Shown: in pieces, positions 44,569 through 59,500 of the stretch | Position numbering within the stretch: the stretch's first letter is position 1 | Layout: each line of letters begins with the position of its first letter | Assembly: GCA_964385465.1 (NCBI GenBank) | Contig: CAYLPJ010000003.1 | Span: 124,001-188,000 of the forward strand | Length of the DNA: 64,000 nt | Origin: CAYLPJ01 sp964385465 | GTDB lineage: Bacteria; Planctomycetota; Phycisphaerae; SM23-33 | Reading direction: 5' to 3' | Translations under genes and position numbers: made by a program | The notes under the pieces: model-generated | What the model was told of the DNA's origin: nothing | Database searches by the model: none | Seen by the model: the letters and a program-made list of their open reading frames with translations, nothing else

Positions 44569-47500
44569 ATGGATACGTCGAGCAGCCCGTCTTCGCCCGC
44601 TTCGCCCGACGGCTCTCCCGATTCCGTAGTCCAGGTGGTCACGGTCCCGACCGGAGGCAACCTGCCGTCGATCGAGCCCCTCGAGCCGAGACTCCTGCTG
44701 TCGGTCGGGGACGTCACGCTGATGCAGCAGATGGTCGAGACGCTCGACGCGGCCGGAGAGCACGCCGACCGGCTGCGCTCGGACTTCCTCCGCGGCGCCG
44801 ATCCGGTGGTCACGTCCGAGACGCTGCCCGGCACAAACGCCACGCTCGACGAGCTGACGGGGCTGTCGGACTACATGAACGTGGGGACGTACGTGCGGCA
44901 CTACGTGCACCCGGTGGCTCATCCCGACGAGGACCTGCCCGGCGGCGACACGCTGCCCGTCGGCCCCGAGGAAGACCCGAGCATCGAGGGCCTGGCCGAC
45001 TTTCTCGAGGCCAACTGGTTCGGCTCGCTGTTCGGCGGCGCCCTGGCCGGGACCGAGCTGGACGTCTCCTCCACCACATCCGACCCCGTCACCGACGCGA
45101 CCATCAGCTTCGCCACCGACCCCGGCGGGGAGACTTTCACCGCCAGCGTGCCGATCGGCATCAGCGAGGACGTCGCGGGGATCAGCCCGGCCTTCACCGA
45201 CGTACTGGCTACGTTCACCGTCGAGTTCGCCTTCTCGTTGACCGTGGACTGGGCCGACGCCGAGCCGGAGTTCTCCTACTCCGTCGACACGCTCGCCGTC
45301 GACTTCTTCGCCGTCGATGCCACGCCGGTAGTCCCCTTCCGGGTCGGGGACCTCGCCGGTTCGGCCGGGCACCCCCAGGAGATCCCGGGCCTGATTACAG
45401 CCGGCGTCTACGTGGACGCGCCGCTGGACACGGTGGCCGGGGAATTCGTTGCCGACTTCGACCCCACCGGCGACCCGGTCAGCTCGATCAGCATGGACTT
45501 GCCTGTCCACGCCGTCCTGGCCGGGCAGGACGTCACGCAAGGCGCCGACGCGCGGGTCATGCTCCAGGGGGACTACTTCGTCGACCAGGGGCGAGGCACC
45601 ACGCCGGCGACGTTCACCACCCAGAACATGGAGAATGTCTCGGACTTCTCCGACGTCACGCTCGACGGGCTCCGCCAGACGCTGGAGTCCCTCCGCGACG
45701 ACTGGCTTGCCGGCGTGACCTCGACGGACGCCTTCAACGTCGAGATCCCCTTCCTGGACTCGACGCTCGCGCAGACCGTCGACTTCGGCACGGCGTTCGA
45801 CGCCGCCGTGCTGGGGGAGCTCGACTTCGACTCGCTCGAAACGCTCCAGGACTTCGAGGCCGAGGCCAGCCGCCTCGGCCTTTTTGCTGACGGGGAATCG
45901 CTGAGCTACGATCCCGCCACGCAGACGGTCACGCTGCCGCTGGACTTCGCCGTGGACCTCCACGAGCTGGACCTTCGCGGGCTGGACGAACTGGGGCTGA
46001 CCGACGCCGAGACGCTCGTCGCCGAGGGGCTCATCCAGATCGACGACCTCGTCGACCCCGACGACCTCCTCGACGAGGGCACGCTGACGCTCAGCGAGCT
46101 GATCGACGTCGGCGTGCTGTCGTCGGCGGACGTGGCCGACTGGGAGGGCATGGACCTCGACGCCGTCGCCGCGGCGGGGCTGATCGGCCCGCGCGGTCTC
46201 GACCAGGCCGGGCTCACCGGTCCGGACGTGGACCTCGACGAGCTGATGGTCGCCGAGCTGGTCACGCTGGCCGACCTCGTCGAGGCCGACTACGTTACGA
46301 TCGGCTCGATCGCCTCGCAGCTCGGGTTCATCAAGGAGGCGAACCTGCTGGCCTCCAACCTGGCCGACTTCGGCTTCGACCTGCTGAGCTTGAGCACCAC
46401 CACCGACATCGTCGAGGTCGAGGACGTCCTCGGCAGCGGCCTGACCGACCTGGAGGAGCTCTTCGACGAGGCCCTGCTCGGTCTCGGCGACCTGGCCGTG
46501 GAATCGCTGCCCGTCGATGAGGTCATCGCCGCCGGCGTCGCGTCCCTGCACGACCTCGTCGACCAGGGGCTGCTCGTCGCCGACGACCTGCTCGACTCCG
46601 TCGTCTTGGCCGTCACCGACATCGTCGATCAGACCACCGTCACGCTGGTGGACCTCTTCGATCACTCGCTGGTGGGCATCGAGGATTTCGCCTCCGACAC
46701 CGCCGTGGACCTCGTCGATGTTCTCGACGAGGGCCTGACCACGCTCCGCAGGCTCGTGGATACCGGGCTGGTCGTCGTGGACAGCTTCCCCGACTTGGAC
46801 CTCGATCCGGCCGACCTGCTGAACGAAGGGCTTGTCACGCAGTTCCAGCTCGATTTCAACGAGCTGGTCGAGTCCGGAACGGTCTCGCTCCACCGGCTGG
46901 TCAACGAAGAGATCGTCCCGCTGCTGGACCTCGTGGACGCCGGGCTCGTCGTGGCCGGAGACATCGCGGCGGCGACCGCCTCGCTGTCGGACATCCTGGC
47001 CGAGAACCTGTTCGCTGCCCGCGACCTGCTGGTCGCCGAGCTGGTGGACGCCGCCGCCCTGGTCCGCGACACGCTGGACGTCCACGATCTCCTGGACAGC
47101 GGGGCCGCCCAGTTGGCCGAGCTCGTCAACGCCGGATTGATCGACGCGTCGGAGTTCCTCGCCGACCAGCTCGACATCCGCGAGCTGATCGGCACGCCGC
47201 TGGCGGACCTAGGCGACCTTGCGCGGGAGAACCTGCTCGAACCGGCGGACGTCGTGCTGGACGCGTGGAAGGAGTCGGAGATCGCCTCCAAGGCCTCCGA
47301 CCTGCTCTCGGACATCCAGACCAACGGGCTGGTCGGGCCCGGGGCGATCATCGACCTAGACCAGCTCGTCACCAACAGCCCCATCCAGCTTGAGCACCTG
47401 GTCTACTTCCAGTTGATCTCCCACGCCGATCTACCGGACCTCGGCACGGTGCCCCGCGGGGACCTGCTGGACGCCGGCATCATCGACGGCAGCATGCTCG

Positions 47501-50500
47501 AGCGCAACGGGCCCGCCGAGGTCGTGGACGCCGGCCTGCTGACGCTCGGCGACCTGGTGGACCTTTCCGAACTCGAACGGGGCGACCTCGCCGACCTGGC
47601 GCCGGTGGACCTGGACCTGTTCGGCTTCGACGCCGCCACCATCGAGGACCTGGACACCGGCGGATTCATCGATCACAGCGACGCCGTATCGATCACCGAC
47701 CTGGCCGCCCACACGTCGCTGACGATCCAGCGGCTGCGCCGCCTGGGGCTGCTTACCGACGGCGACCTCTCCGACGACCTCGGCAACGTGCTGCTGGACG
47801 ACGTGCTCGTCCAGGGCTTCGTCGACCGCGACGACCTGCTGGCCTCCGGCGTCGTCGAGAATGCCAAGCTCGACCCCTACATCACGCAGGATGCGCAGGG
47901 CAGGGACGTCGTGCCCGTCGTGACCCTCACCAGCGTCGGCCTGGCGACCCTGGCCGAGCTCGCCGAGGCCGGGCTTCTGGACCTGACCGACCTGGACGCC
48001 ACGCTGCTGGGCCTGACGACGGTCGGCGAGCACGACGTGCTGGCCTCGGGGCTGGTCTCCCCGCGGGCGCTGGACGACAACGGTCTGCTCCAGACCGCTG
48101 GCGGGCCCAACGACCGCTCCGTCAACGTCGAGGACCTCCTGAAGCTCGAACTGGTCTCCCTGGCAGAGGCCTTCGAGGCCGGGTGGGTCCACATCGCCCA
48201 CGTGCCCGGGGTCGACATTGCCCTGGACGGGCTGCTGGCCTCGGACGTCGTCGGCGAGAACGCCCTGGCCGACGAGGGGCTGACCGACGCCGACGTGCCG
48301 ATCGAGGCCCTCGTCTCGGCCGGGCTCGCCGACGCCGAGAGCCTCGTGGTCGCCGGGCTGATCCGCCAGAGCGAGCTGTGGGACGCCAGCGCCGTTTCCC
48401 TCCGGCGGCTGATCGACGCCGGCCTGGTGGATACCTCGGACCTCGCCTCCGGCGGCGTGGTGGACCTGGAGGACCTGCTCGAAGCCAACGTCTTGGACCA
48501 GAAGTACGTCGACGAGAACGACCTGGCCGAGACCGTCGCCGGCGAGGAAGACCACATCCTGCTGGAGACCCTCCTGGCCGACGGGAACCTGACCTTCGAG
48601 AACCTGGTCACCAGCGGGGCCATCACGAGGGACGACTTCGTCAACAAGGCCTTCAACCAGTTCGCACTCGAGGCAACGCTCCTGGAAGGCGAGCTGCTGT
48701 TCGACGCCGGCGAGTTCGATGACGTGGTTCACTTCGGCACGGTCCCGCTGGACACCCTGCTGGACTCGATCCTCTTCGTCACCACGCTGACCGACTACAT
48801 CGGCCTGGAGTTTGTCGACCATTTCGACTTCAACAACGTCTCGCTGACCACCGCGAACATCGAGGCGGAGTTCGGCGTGGACGTCGACGCCGCCTTCGAG
48901 CCGACCGTCGCCCTGTACGACCTCATCGACGAGGACATCCCCGGCGTCTCGCTGACCACACTGGTCATGGCCGACTTCGTCGCCCGCTCCGACCTGATCG
49001 ACGAGTCCATGCCGCTGGACATCGTCGAGCTCGAGGCCTCGCCGCTGTTCGAGGAGGGCGACCTGAACAACTTCATCAGCAGGTTCGACGTCTACCTCTA
49101 CGACGTGATGGAGGACCACTTCGTCGGCGACCTCGTCCGCGCAGGCCTGGTGGATGCCAACGACCTGATCATCCGCAACTTCGCGGACCTGGCCGACTTC
49201 GTCGAAGAAAGGCTGCTCGGCAAGCAGGACTTCCAGGACGTGGACATCCCCGCCGCGGACCTGACCTCCGCCGGTGTGGCGACCTCGGTGGCCCTGACCG
49301 ACCGCGGGCTGATCGATGCCGGCAACGTCTCGCTGCTGAGCCTGGTCAACACCGACCTGACCGAACTGCCCATCCTCATCGAGCAGGGACTGGTGGACTC
49401 CGATGACCTCGCCGCGCACGTCCTCGCCCGCGAGACCGAGACCGTCCTCAACAGCAACGTCATCGACCAGGCCCTGCTCGACGCCGCCGGCGTGATCACC
49501 GGCGCCGAGAACGATCAGGTCACTCTCAACGGGCCGACCAGCCTGCTCAGCGAGGACCTCGCGGGCATCTACCACCTGGCCCGGACCGGCGTGATCGCCC
49601 CGTCCTACCTCGACCCGGCCGCGACGGTCGACGCCGACGATCTGCTCTCCACCACGCTGGTCTCCGATGGCGAGCTCTTCGACGCCGGTACGGTGGAACT
49701 GCTCACGCCGGGCGAGCTGTTCGCCGCCGGGCTGGTCTCCCCGGGGGACCTGGGCGTCACCGAGATCAGCCTCAACGCCCTCGACCGGGTCAATGCGATG
49801 GACCTGGACGACCTCAGCGACCCCGATCTGCTGATTGCCCTGGGCCTGGCGACGGCCGATCGGATCGACGGCGTCGGCAGCGTGGACGTCGCCGAGATCA
49901 CCGCCGCCGGGCTGACCACCGAGGCGGACCTGCTGGCTGCCGGGCTGCTCGGTACGCACGTGGACCTGGCCGCCCTGCTCGATTCCGGCCTCGTCACGGC
50001 CGAGCAGTTGCTCGACGAGGGGCTCGACGACCGTAGCGGGCGTGTGCCCCTGGAAGACCTGGTCGACTCCCCCCTGACGACGCTGACCGACCTCCAGACC
50101 GCCGGCCTCGTGCCCGCGAGCATTCCCATCGCCGACCTGGTCGACTCCGGCGAGGTCGCCCTGGCGGACCTGCTGGAAGACGGCGTGGACAAGGCCGCCC
50201 TGGTCGCCTCGGCGCTGGGCATCAGCGAGCAGGACCTCGTCGACGCCGGGCTGTTCGACCGCGGCGTGAACATCGCCGACCTGGTGGCGACGGACCTGGC
50301 TACCGCGGAGGACTTGTCGCTCTTCGGGCTGCTTCCCACGGTGGTCGATCCGGAGGATATGATCCTGTTGAACCTGGTCACCGGCGAGCAGCTCGTCGAC
50401 GCCGGCCTGATCTCTCAGGCGATCCTGGACACCGAGGCCTTCGTCCCGGTGCTGCTGACCGACGTGCTCGAGGCGCTGCGGGACGGCGGCGACCCGAACT

Positions 50501-53500
50501 CCCACCTTGTCACCGTCGCCGACCTGGCGATGAACGGCTTCTTCACCGACGACATCGCGCGCGGCGACCTGACCGGCTCGGGCGTGGTCACCGGGGGTGA
50601 GCTGGACGACGCCGGCCTGACGGGCGACCCGATCAATCCCCGCGACCTGCTGATCGCCGGGCTGGTTGCCGGCACCGAGCTCGCCGCCGCCGGGCTGCTG
50701 ACGCTGACGGTCTCCAAGGACGACATCACGAGCCCGGGCTTCGCCGCCGTCGCCGGGGAGGCGGTCACCGAGGCCGACCTCGTGGACGCCGACCTCCTTC
50801 GCGGGCGGGTCGATCCGGACGGTATCGTCGCCGCCGGCCTGGCCACGCAGGGCCAGCTCGACAGCGAGGGCCTGGCCGCCGAGCCGATCATCCCCCGCGC
50901 GGACCTCGATGACCTGCCGCGCGTGGACGTCGACGCCCTGGACCTCGCCCCCGTGCCGCTGGCCAAGCTGCTGGCCGAGGGCATCGTCGACGAGAACGAC
51001 CACGTGGACCTCGATGCCGTGCTCGACACCGTGCCGACCGGCGAGAACGCCCCGCTGCTCAGCGCCGCCGACCTGGCCCGGCTGGGGCTGATCACGCCCC
51101 GCGACCTCAACGGCCACGATCCAAACGTCCTGCTGCTCCACGATCAGCCGATCGACCTGAGCGGCGACTACGGCCTGGACCTCGTCGGCCTGGTGACCGA
51201 CGCAACCGCCGACCTGCGGGCGACGGCGAGCGGGTCGTTCGACCTGGTCGCCGACGCCGACGGGCCCGCCGGCGGCGGGACGCTCACGTGGACCGTGGAC
51301 GACGCCGAGCTGACCGCCGAGGTCGGTTTCGACGTCCGCGACATCGACGCGACCGGGCGGCTGGGCTTCATCGGGGTGACGCTGGCCGACGTCGCCGGCC
51401 TCGAGAGCCTGATCCACCTGGACCTGACGCAGACGGGCGTACTGGACGCCGACGGCAGCCTCGGGACGGACACGGACCGCTCGTTCGCCGCCGGCGAGGT
51501 CGCCGCCGGCGATCACGACGACAAATGGGTCACCGACACCACCGGCACGGCGGAGGCGACGCTGCGCGGGGTCAAGGTCAACACCGGCCTCGGCGGCGTC
51601 CCGGTCGCCCACGGCGCGGAGATCGTGCTGAGCGTCGAGGACCTGACGCGCGACAAGGACCATGCCGACTACCTCTCCCTGGAGCTGCGCAACCTGCCGG
51701 GCATCTTCTCCATCCACGAGCTGTTGCGGCTGGAGGACCTGCTGACGACGCTGCTCCGCGCCCGCGACTACGTCCGCACGGCCATGGACCAGGTTCCGTT
51801 CTTCGTCACCGACCCGGAGTCGCCGGTCTACGAGTTGCTGGACAGCGTGAAGCTGCCGATTCTCGATCGCTCGCCGGTCGAGCTGCTGACGGTGATCGGG
51901 GACATCGACGAGGCGATCACCGACGTCGAGCGGTTCCTCCGCGATCCCGAGAACGACATCCAGCGGCTCGTCGGCGTGTTGATGAACGCCCTGGGCCTGG
52001 ACATCGAGGCCGACAGCGACGTCTTCAGCGTGGCCATGGAGGGCAACGTGCTGAAGGCGAGCCTGAGCATCGACCAGGACGTCAGCGAGACCGTGCCCTT
52101 CGATTTCGACTTCTCGGCCCTCGCCGACGCGTTCGGCGGCAGCCTGCCGAGCGAACTGGACGGGCTGGGTGAGCTGGTCAGCCTCGACGCCGAGGGCGAA
52201 CTGACGTTCACCGGCTTCGCCGAGCTGGACGTCCAGGCCGGCGTGGACCTCGGCCCTCGCGCCGAGGACCAGCCGGTGGACAAGTTCCTCTACGACTGGG
52301 ACGACGGCCTCCAGGCAGGCACGCGCGTGGCCGCGGGGTTCAAGGTGCTCGGGCAGAACCTCGACCTGGGCTTCGAGGTTTTCGACTCCATCGGCCTGTC
52401 CACCTTCAACGGCGCCCAATTCGACCTCGACGAGAGCGGGTCGCTCGACGCGACCACCTACAACGCCGACGTGACCATCGACGCCGACGCCGACGTGACC
52501 ACCAACCCCGAGCTCGGCGACCCGAACGACCGCTCGGACTACGTGGCCGTCACGTTCGAGCTGGACCAGCAGCCGGGCACCGGCGTGGACGACGACGGGC
52601 TGTATCGCTTCGACGAGACGCTGCTGGGCGATAACGTGGTCTTCGGCGGCGTCGACGGCGGGTTCGAGGTGCTCCTGCCGCTTGAGATGGACATCTTCGG
52701 CGCGACGACGCAGTTCGAGGGCCTGGGCACCTGGCCGCTGTGGATCCGCACGAACCCGGTCTACGAAAGCGGAACGAATGCGGGGCTGGAGCAGGTCTTC
52801 CGCCACGTCTTCAACACCAGCCCGGGCCCCGACGAGCCCGTGCTCATCGACGCGCCGGACATCACCGGCCAGCTCGGCAACCTGGCCGACAGCGTCATCC
52901 GCACGCTGCTGGAGGAGCTCGCCGACCTGGTCGGGGACCTCAAGCAGGAGCTGCTCGACGCCGGCCTGCTGGACCTCGAGATCCCTGGCACGAGCACGAC
53001 GGTGGACGACCTCTTCGGGGCCGGCAACGACAACGGCCTGCCCGGCGTGCCCACCGCGACGGGAGCCGAGGCGCTGCTGGATATCGACACGTACGTCTTC
53101 GAGTACCTCGATACGGTGCAGTGGACGGGCTCCAATTCGGTGCAGGACGGCTCGGTCACGCCGGGGGACATCTGGAACGGCCTGGCGACGTTCCTGACCA
53201 ACCACTGGGTCCCGACCCTGCCGGGGATCGGCGTGGGCGTCGGCGGGAACTTCATCACGGCCAACGTCTCGGGCGACCAGTTGAGCCTCGACGTCGACGG
53301 CAGCTACAGCTTCAACGAGACGGTGGACGCCGACTTCGGCGAGCACCTCGGCGGGCTGAGCCTGACGATGAATACGCTTGGGATGGACCTCGCCCTGTCG
53401 ACGCTTCTGAAGTTCGGGTTCGACGTGGACCTGGGGACCAACGACGTGGAGTTCGACTTCGAGGAGTTCGGTTTCGACGCGTCGTTCGACACCACCACGC

Positions 53501-56500
53501 TGGACCTCGGGCTGACCTACGAGGGCACGGGGCTGACGACGGACGGCGAGGGCGAGGTGGACCTGGACGTCGGCGGGTCGATCCTGCACGACGGGGCGAG
53601 TTTCAGCTTCGACCCGGAGAAGAACAGCGACGGCGTGTCCGTCCACACCAACCAGGTGGACATCGACCTGCCGCTCGAGCTGACAGGCGGCGGCGGGGTG
53701 GACGTCGCGACAGTGACCTTCGCCGATTCGGACTTCTACGACGGCCAGTTGGACCCCGGCTTCAGCGCGGACCTGCGAGACGTGAACGTCGTGCTGACCG
53801 AGCTGGCCTACCAGGCCCTGGACCTGCTGGGCGAGGAGATCGAGACGCTCCGGGGCACGCTGATCACGCAGTACGACTCCGAAGGCAACGCGGTCACCTC
53901 CGGCAGCTTCCTCGACGAGCAACTGCCCGGGGTGGACGTCTCGCTGGACCGCATGCTGGGGATCGACTCGATCCTGTCGGTCGGCAGCTACATCCGCCAC
54001 TACCTCCGGCCCCACCTGGACGAGACGGGCTTCGAGCGCGACGAGGCGATCCCCTTCGGCCAGAACGGCGAGGACTACTACGGCGGCGGCGTGCCCACCA
54101 TGGGCGGGCTGTTCGACTACCTCGAGAGCACCTGGCTGGAGGGCCTTGGCGGCCAGGCCGGCGGACTGACGTGGGAACTGGACGGCACCGATGCCATCGA
54201 GATCACCTACACCGCCAGCGCCCCGTTCAGCCGGTCCATCGGCATCGATCTCGGCGCCGGGGCCGAGGACATCGGCCTGAGCATCGACGGCGACGCGACC
54301 TTCGACATCGACTTCACCCAGGACATCGAGGCCGTCATGCGCTTCGACTGGGGAAGCAGCACGGCGGACTTCGAGCTGGATCACTACGACTTCACGGCCG
54401 CGGCGTCGGTGGATGACCTCGTCGTCGGCGCCTCGCTGGGCCCGCTGGATGTGGGCATCGGCAAGTCGGGCGAGGAAGAGGGCGCGATGTCCGTCCGGCT
54501 GGGCGGACGGCTGTCCTTCGACAATCCCAGCGAGCTGGCCCGGGGCGACCTGCTGTTCACCGCCGGCGACCTGGCGTTCCGGCTGTTCCACGAGGTTGGC
54601 GGCCTGCCCAACAACGCCGTCGCCGCCGACTTGCCCATCTACGCCGAGTTGGGCGGGCAGGCGCTGGGCGGCACGGCGACGTCGAGGCCGCGAGTCGGGC
54701 TGGAGGGTGCCCTGTTCCCCACGGCCGGGGCGCCGGAGCTGGCGTTCACGACCGAGAACCTCGACGAGTTGCTGAACTTCAGCGACTTCAACGTCGGCAG
54801 CCTGATCGCGATGCTCCAGGGCACGCTGAACTGGCTGGACGGGCTGACCGGCTCGGACTTCCTGAGCGCCGAGATCCCCTTCGTGGGGAAGACGCTCGGG
54901 GACGTGCTGGACTTCGCCACCACGTTCAACGACCGCGTGCTGTCGAAGATCGACCCGGCACAGATCGGCACGATACAGGACTTCATCCGCGAGTTCAGCG
55001 AGGCCGGCATCCTGCCCGAGGGCCTGGACGTAACGTTCGACCCCGCCAGCGGCGTGCTCCGCCTGCCCAGCCTGTTCGACTTCAACCTCCACGAGTTCGG
55101 CCTGCGGAACCTCCAGAACCTCGGCGAGGCGAGCTTCCAGAAGCTCGTGGACATCGGCGCGATCGATCCGACCGTCGAGATGTCCAAGCTCACGCTGGTC
55201 AACAACCTGCTGGACATGCCGCTGGTGGGCCTACGCGGGCTGGTGGAATGGGGCCTGGTGGACGGCGACTCCTTCGGCTCGACCACGCTCGCCGTGGCGG
55301 ACCTCGAGGGCCTCGGCCTGGCCGATCCCGGCGACCTCGCCGGCCCGAACATCTCGCTGACGGCGCTGCTGGCAAGTCCGGCTGTGGACCTCCGCCTCGT
55401 GGACCTGGTCGACTACGACCTGCTGTCCCTGTCGGACCTGGCGGCCGGGCAGTGGATCGACTACGACGACCTCATCGACTCCCGCCTGATCACCGCCAGC
55501 CAGCTCATCGAGCTGGGCGTGACGCTGCGCGACCGCAACGACGAGATCACCGAGGACCCGGCCCTGGCGATCGAGGTCAGCCTGGACTCGCTGACATCGC
55601 TGAATGCCTTCGATCTCGCCGGGCTGCTGGACATGGGTTTCGTGGCCGTCGACGAGTTCGATCCGACGACGGCAATTTCCGAGGCCGCCCTGGAGTCCGC
55701 CGAGCTCATCGCCGAGGACGCCCTGGACGGCACGGGGTTGGTCAGCAGCGGGGACATCACGCTGGAGGACCTGCTCAGCGTGGACTCCGGCGTCAGCGTG
55801 GCCGTGGCGGACCTGATCGCCGAGGGCCTGCTGGGTGTCGGCGACCTGGACCTGGGCAACGTGGAGATCGGCAACCTGGGCGTCGAGGGCTTCGACCTCT
55901 ACGAGCTGGTGGACCTGGGCCTGCTGACCCAGACCGAGATCACCACGTTCGTCCACGACGAGTTCGGGCTGATGGACGTCCCGCTGGACCTCGGGCTGGA
56001 CCTCGGCGACGTGCTGGAGCTGGGCACCACCGCCACGGTGGACCTCAAGGCGACTGTCGAGGCCGGCTTCGACTGGCTGCTGGACCTCGACGGCCCGACC
56101 GGCGAGGAGGGCCTGACGCTGCTGATCGACAACGCCCACGTCTCCGGCGAGGCGTGGCTGGACGTCGAGGACCTGGAGTTCTTCGCCGAGCTCGGATTCG
56201 TCGGGCTCACCGCGGGCGGGCCGGGCACGGGCAGCGGCGTGAACCTCTACGCCAAGGCCGAGGCCGCCCTCGACGAGGACGGCGACCTCGCCACAACCGA
56301 CGACCGCCAGTTCTCGTTCACCGATCTGCTGGGCGGGGCGCTGTTCGACGAGCTGGCCTTCGACTTCTCCGGCTACGGGCAGGCGGCGCTGAAGTCCATC
56401 GAACTGGCCCAGCCCATCCCCGGCATCAGCGACTCGGCCCTGGCGGGCAAGGAGCTGTCGATCACCATCCCGGACATCACCGACTGGGAACAGGTCGACG

Positions 56501-59500
56501 TGCTCAATCAGGGCGAGTTGACACCCTCGGAGCTGGACAGCGAGAGGGACCGCCTCACCGGCCTCGGGCACGTGGTCGTCGTCGTGCCGGACTTCGGCGA
56601 CGTCTTCAACGTCAGCGACCTCGACTTCGCCAGCATCATCCAGGCCATCCGCTCGGCCCTGGACTACCTCGACGACGCTCTCGAGGGCACGAGCTTCTAC
56701 AACACCACCATCCCCGTCATCAACCGCTCCATCGACGACGTGATGGACTTCGTCGACGATCTCGCGGCGAAGGTCGAAGAGGCGGCGACGAACCCCGCGG
56801 CCGTCATCCAGGACGTCGAGCTGCTGATCGAGGACGCCCTGGGCATCGACGACGACAACTTCACCGACGGGATGGGCGGCTTCAGCACGACGTACGACGA
56901 GACGCTCTACCCGGACCCGGTGGACGCGCGGGAGCAGACCTTCGCGTTGTGGCTGGACGGCGAGACGCTGAACATGCACCTGGAGTGGGAGGCCGCGTTC
57001 TCCGACGAGTTCGCCTTCTCGCTGGACCTGGCGCAGATGAAGGCCCTGGCCGACGGTGCCGGCAACGACTACAGCGTGCTGGAAGGGCTCAACCAGTTCG
57101 TCGACGCCGGCGGGCAGGTCTCCTTCGAGGCCTACGCCACGGCGGTCATCGAGTTGGGCATCGACTTCAGCGAGATCGACACCCAGGGCCTCGGCGGCAT
57201 CGACTTCTTCCTGCTCGATCACGACGAGCAGGGGCCCGGCTCGGCCGACGACATCGGCACGCGGGTCGAGCTCGGCGCCACGGTCATCGCCGAGGACCTC
57301 GAGCTGTCCATCCAGCCGTTCGACATCGGCATCACCGGCGGCCTGATCCTGCTGGACGCCGACCAGAACGCCGCCACGGACGACGCGGCCACGCTGACGT
57401 TCTCGCTGGACCAGCAGAGCGGCGCCGTCGCCGACGACGGGCGGTTCCGCATCGGCGAGGAGGACATCCTCGACAACCTGGACTTCTCGCTGGCGGGCAA
57501 CTTCATCGTCGACCTGCCTGTGGAGATCCTCGGCATCGGGCTGAACCCGAACCTGACGATCCAGACCAATTCCGCCGACTACGGCAGCGATGCGCTGATG
57601 CAACTGTTCCATCACATCGCCGGCTCGTCGGAAGCCGGGCCGCACGACCCGATCACCTTCACCTTCCCGGACATCACCGGCGCGCTGGGCGGGGACTTCG
57701 GCCTGCTGGGCATCCTCAACGATCCCAGCTACATTCTCGACGGCGTGGACCTCGCACTCGGCGGCGTCCAGGACATCCTCGGCTCCAGCTTCGCCTCCGA
57801 TATCCCGCTGATCGGCGACAAACTCGACGACGCGGCCACGTTCATCCGCGACATGCGCCTGGGCTTCCTGGCCGACCTCCGCGAGCGGCTGGACGGCCCC
57901 GGCAAGGCGATCGAGTTCCTCCGCGACGGCATGTGGGACGTGTTCGGACCGGCAGGGCTGGACATCATCCTGGACCGCGACGGTGACGGGGCGATCGAGG
58001 TGGAGGACATCCACGTCGGCTGGTATGACGTCGACGGCAACCTGGTCAAGGAGTGGGTCGTCGGCGAGCAGGTGCCCGAGGCGGGCTTCGTCTACGACGA
58101 GGACGGCGACTACGTCAGCGACTCGGGCAGCCCGCCGGCCGGCGGGTTCACCGCCTCGGCCGACGCCGACGCGATCCAGTTCGACCTGACCCTCGGCGGG
58201 GTGGCCTTCGGCACGGGCGTGGACATCCCGCTGGACATCGATCTGCCCGGCTTCGGCCTGGAGATCGACGGCGGCTTCGCCGTGCAGCTCGACTGGAGCT
58301 TCGACTTCGGCATGGGCCTGAGCCTGGAAGACGGGTTCTACCTGTCCACCAACGACAAGTCCGCCCCGGCCGACCCGGAACTGGAAGTCGAGATCGGCGC
58401 GTTCCTGGACGGCAAGCCGCTGGACAACGCGCAGATCACCCCGTTCGTCGCCGGCGGCAAGCTGTTGTTCTTCCAGGTGACCGCCACGGATACCGACCGC
58501 GAGCCGGGCACGACGGGTTTCCAGCCCAGCGGCGTCTTCGGCTTCCTCGAGATCGACGCCATGGGCGACGCCTCCACCGGGCGCATGACGCTCAACCACA
58601 TGCTGTCCACGCCGCTGGACGATCTCTTCGCCGTGGACCTGGGCGTCGACGCCGGAATGAATCTCGAGTTGAGGCTCGAACTGGCCGGGGTCGAGGGCCT
58701 GCCCAGCCTCGCCGCCGACTTCGTGGTCGACTGGGGTTGGAGCCTCGCCGGCGGGGCCGAGGACCCCGAAATCGCCCTGGAGAACCTCCGCATCGACGTC
58801 GGGCCGCTCGTCTCCGACGTGCTCAAGCCGATCAGCGAGGCCATCGCCGACGTCCTCGAACCCATCGAGCCGGTCATCGACGTGCTGCTGACCCCCATCC
58901 CCGGCCTGGACGTTTTGCTCGACGATCCCAACCTGCTGGGGCTGATCAACTTCGTCGCCGGGCTGATGGGCTACGGCGAGGTCCCGCCGCAGTTCTTCTA
59001 TGCCGCCCAGGACATGCTGGAGCTCGTCCAGCAGGTCGATGCCATGCTCGGCACGGACGGCGAGATCCTCCTCGGCGACGTGCTGGGGCTCGGAACGGAC
59101 AGCCCGTCGGCCAACCAGGCCGAGGGGTCCGTCCCCGGCGTGCTCCAGGACTTCCTGGACTCCGTCGCCAGCGACTCGATGGGCGGCGAGCTGATCGCCT
59201 CCGGCGCCTCCGGCGGGGCCGTCAACGAGCAGCGCAGCGGCTTCGAGATCCTCTCCTACATCACCGACATCGGCAACTGGATGAACCTGCTGACCGGTGG
59301 GGACGCCACGCTGTTCACCTACGAGATGCCCCTGCTGGGCTACGAGATGAGCTTCAACCAGACGATCGCCACCATCACCGCCGGGCCCGCGGTGATCAAG
59401 GTCTCGGCGGTGGGGGGCTTCAGCATCACGGCGGACCTCGGCTTCGGGTACGACACGTACGGCATCCGCCGGGCGATCGAGACGGGCAACCCGTGGCTTG

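Noticed and set aside
47431..55092. A 2,553-codon open frame on the minus strand
   Set aside because: It is the exact antisense codon register of the giant plus-strand gene. It exists because the sense gene avoids TTA, CTA and TCA codons. Its translation is low-complexity Val/Gln/Gly/Arg-rich with no recognisable domain.
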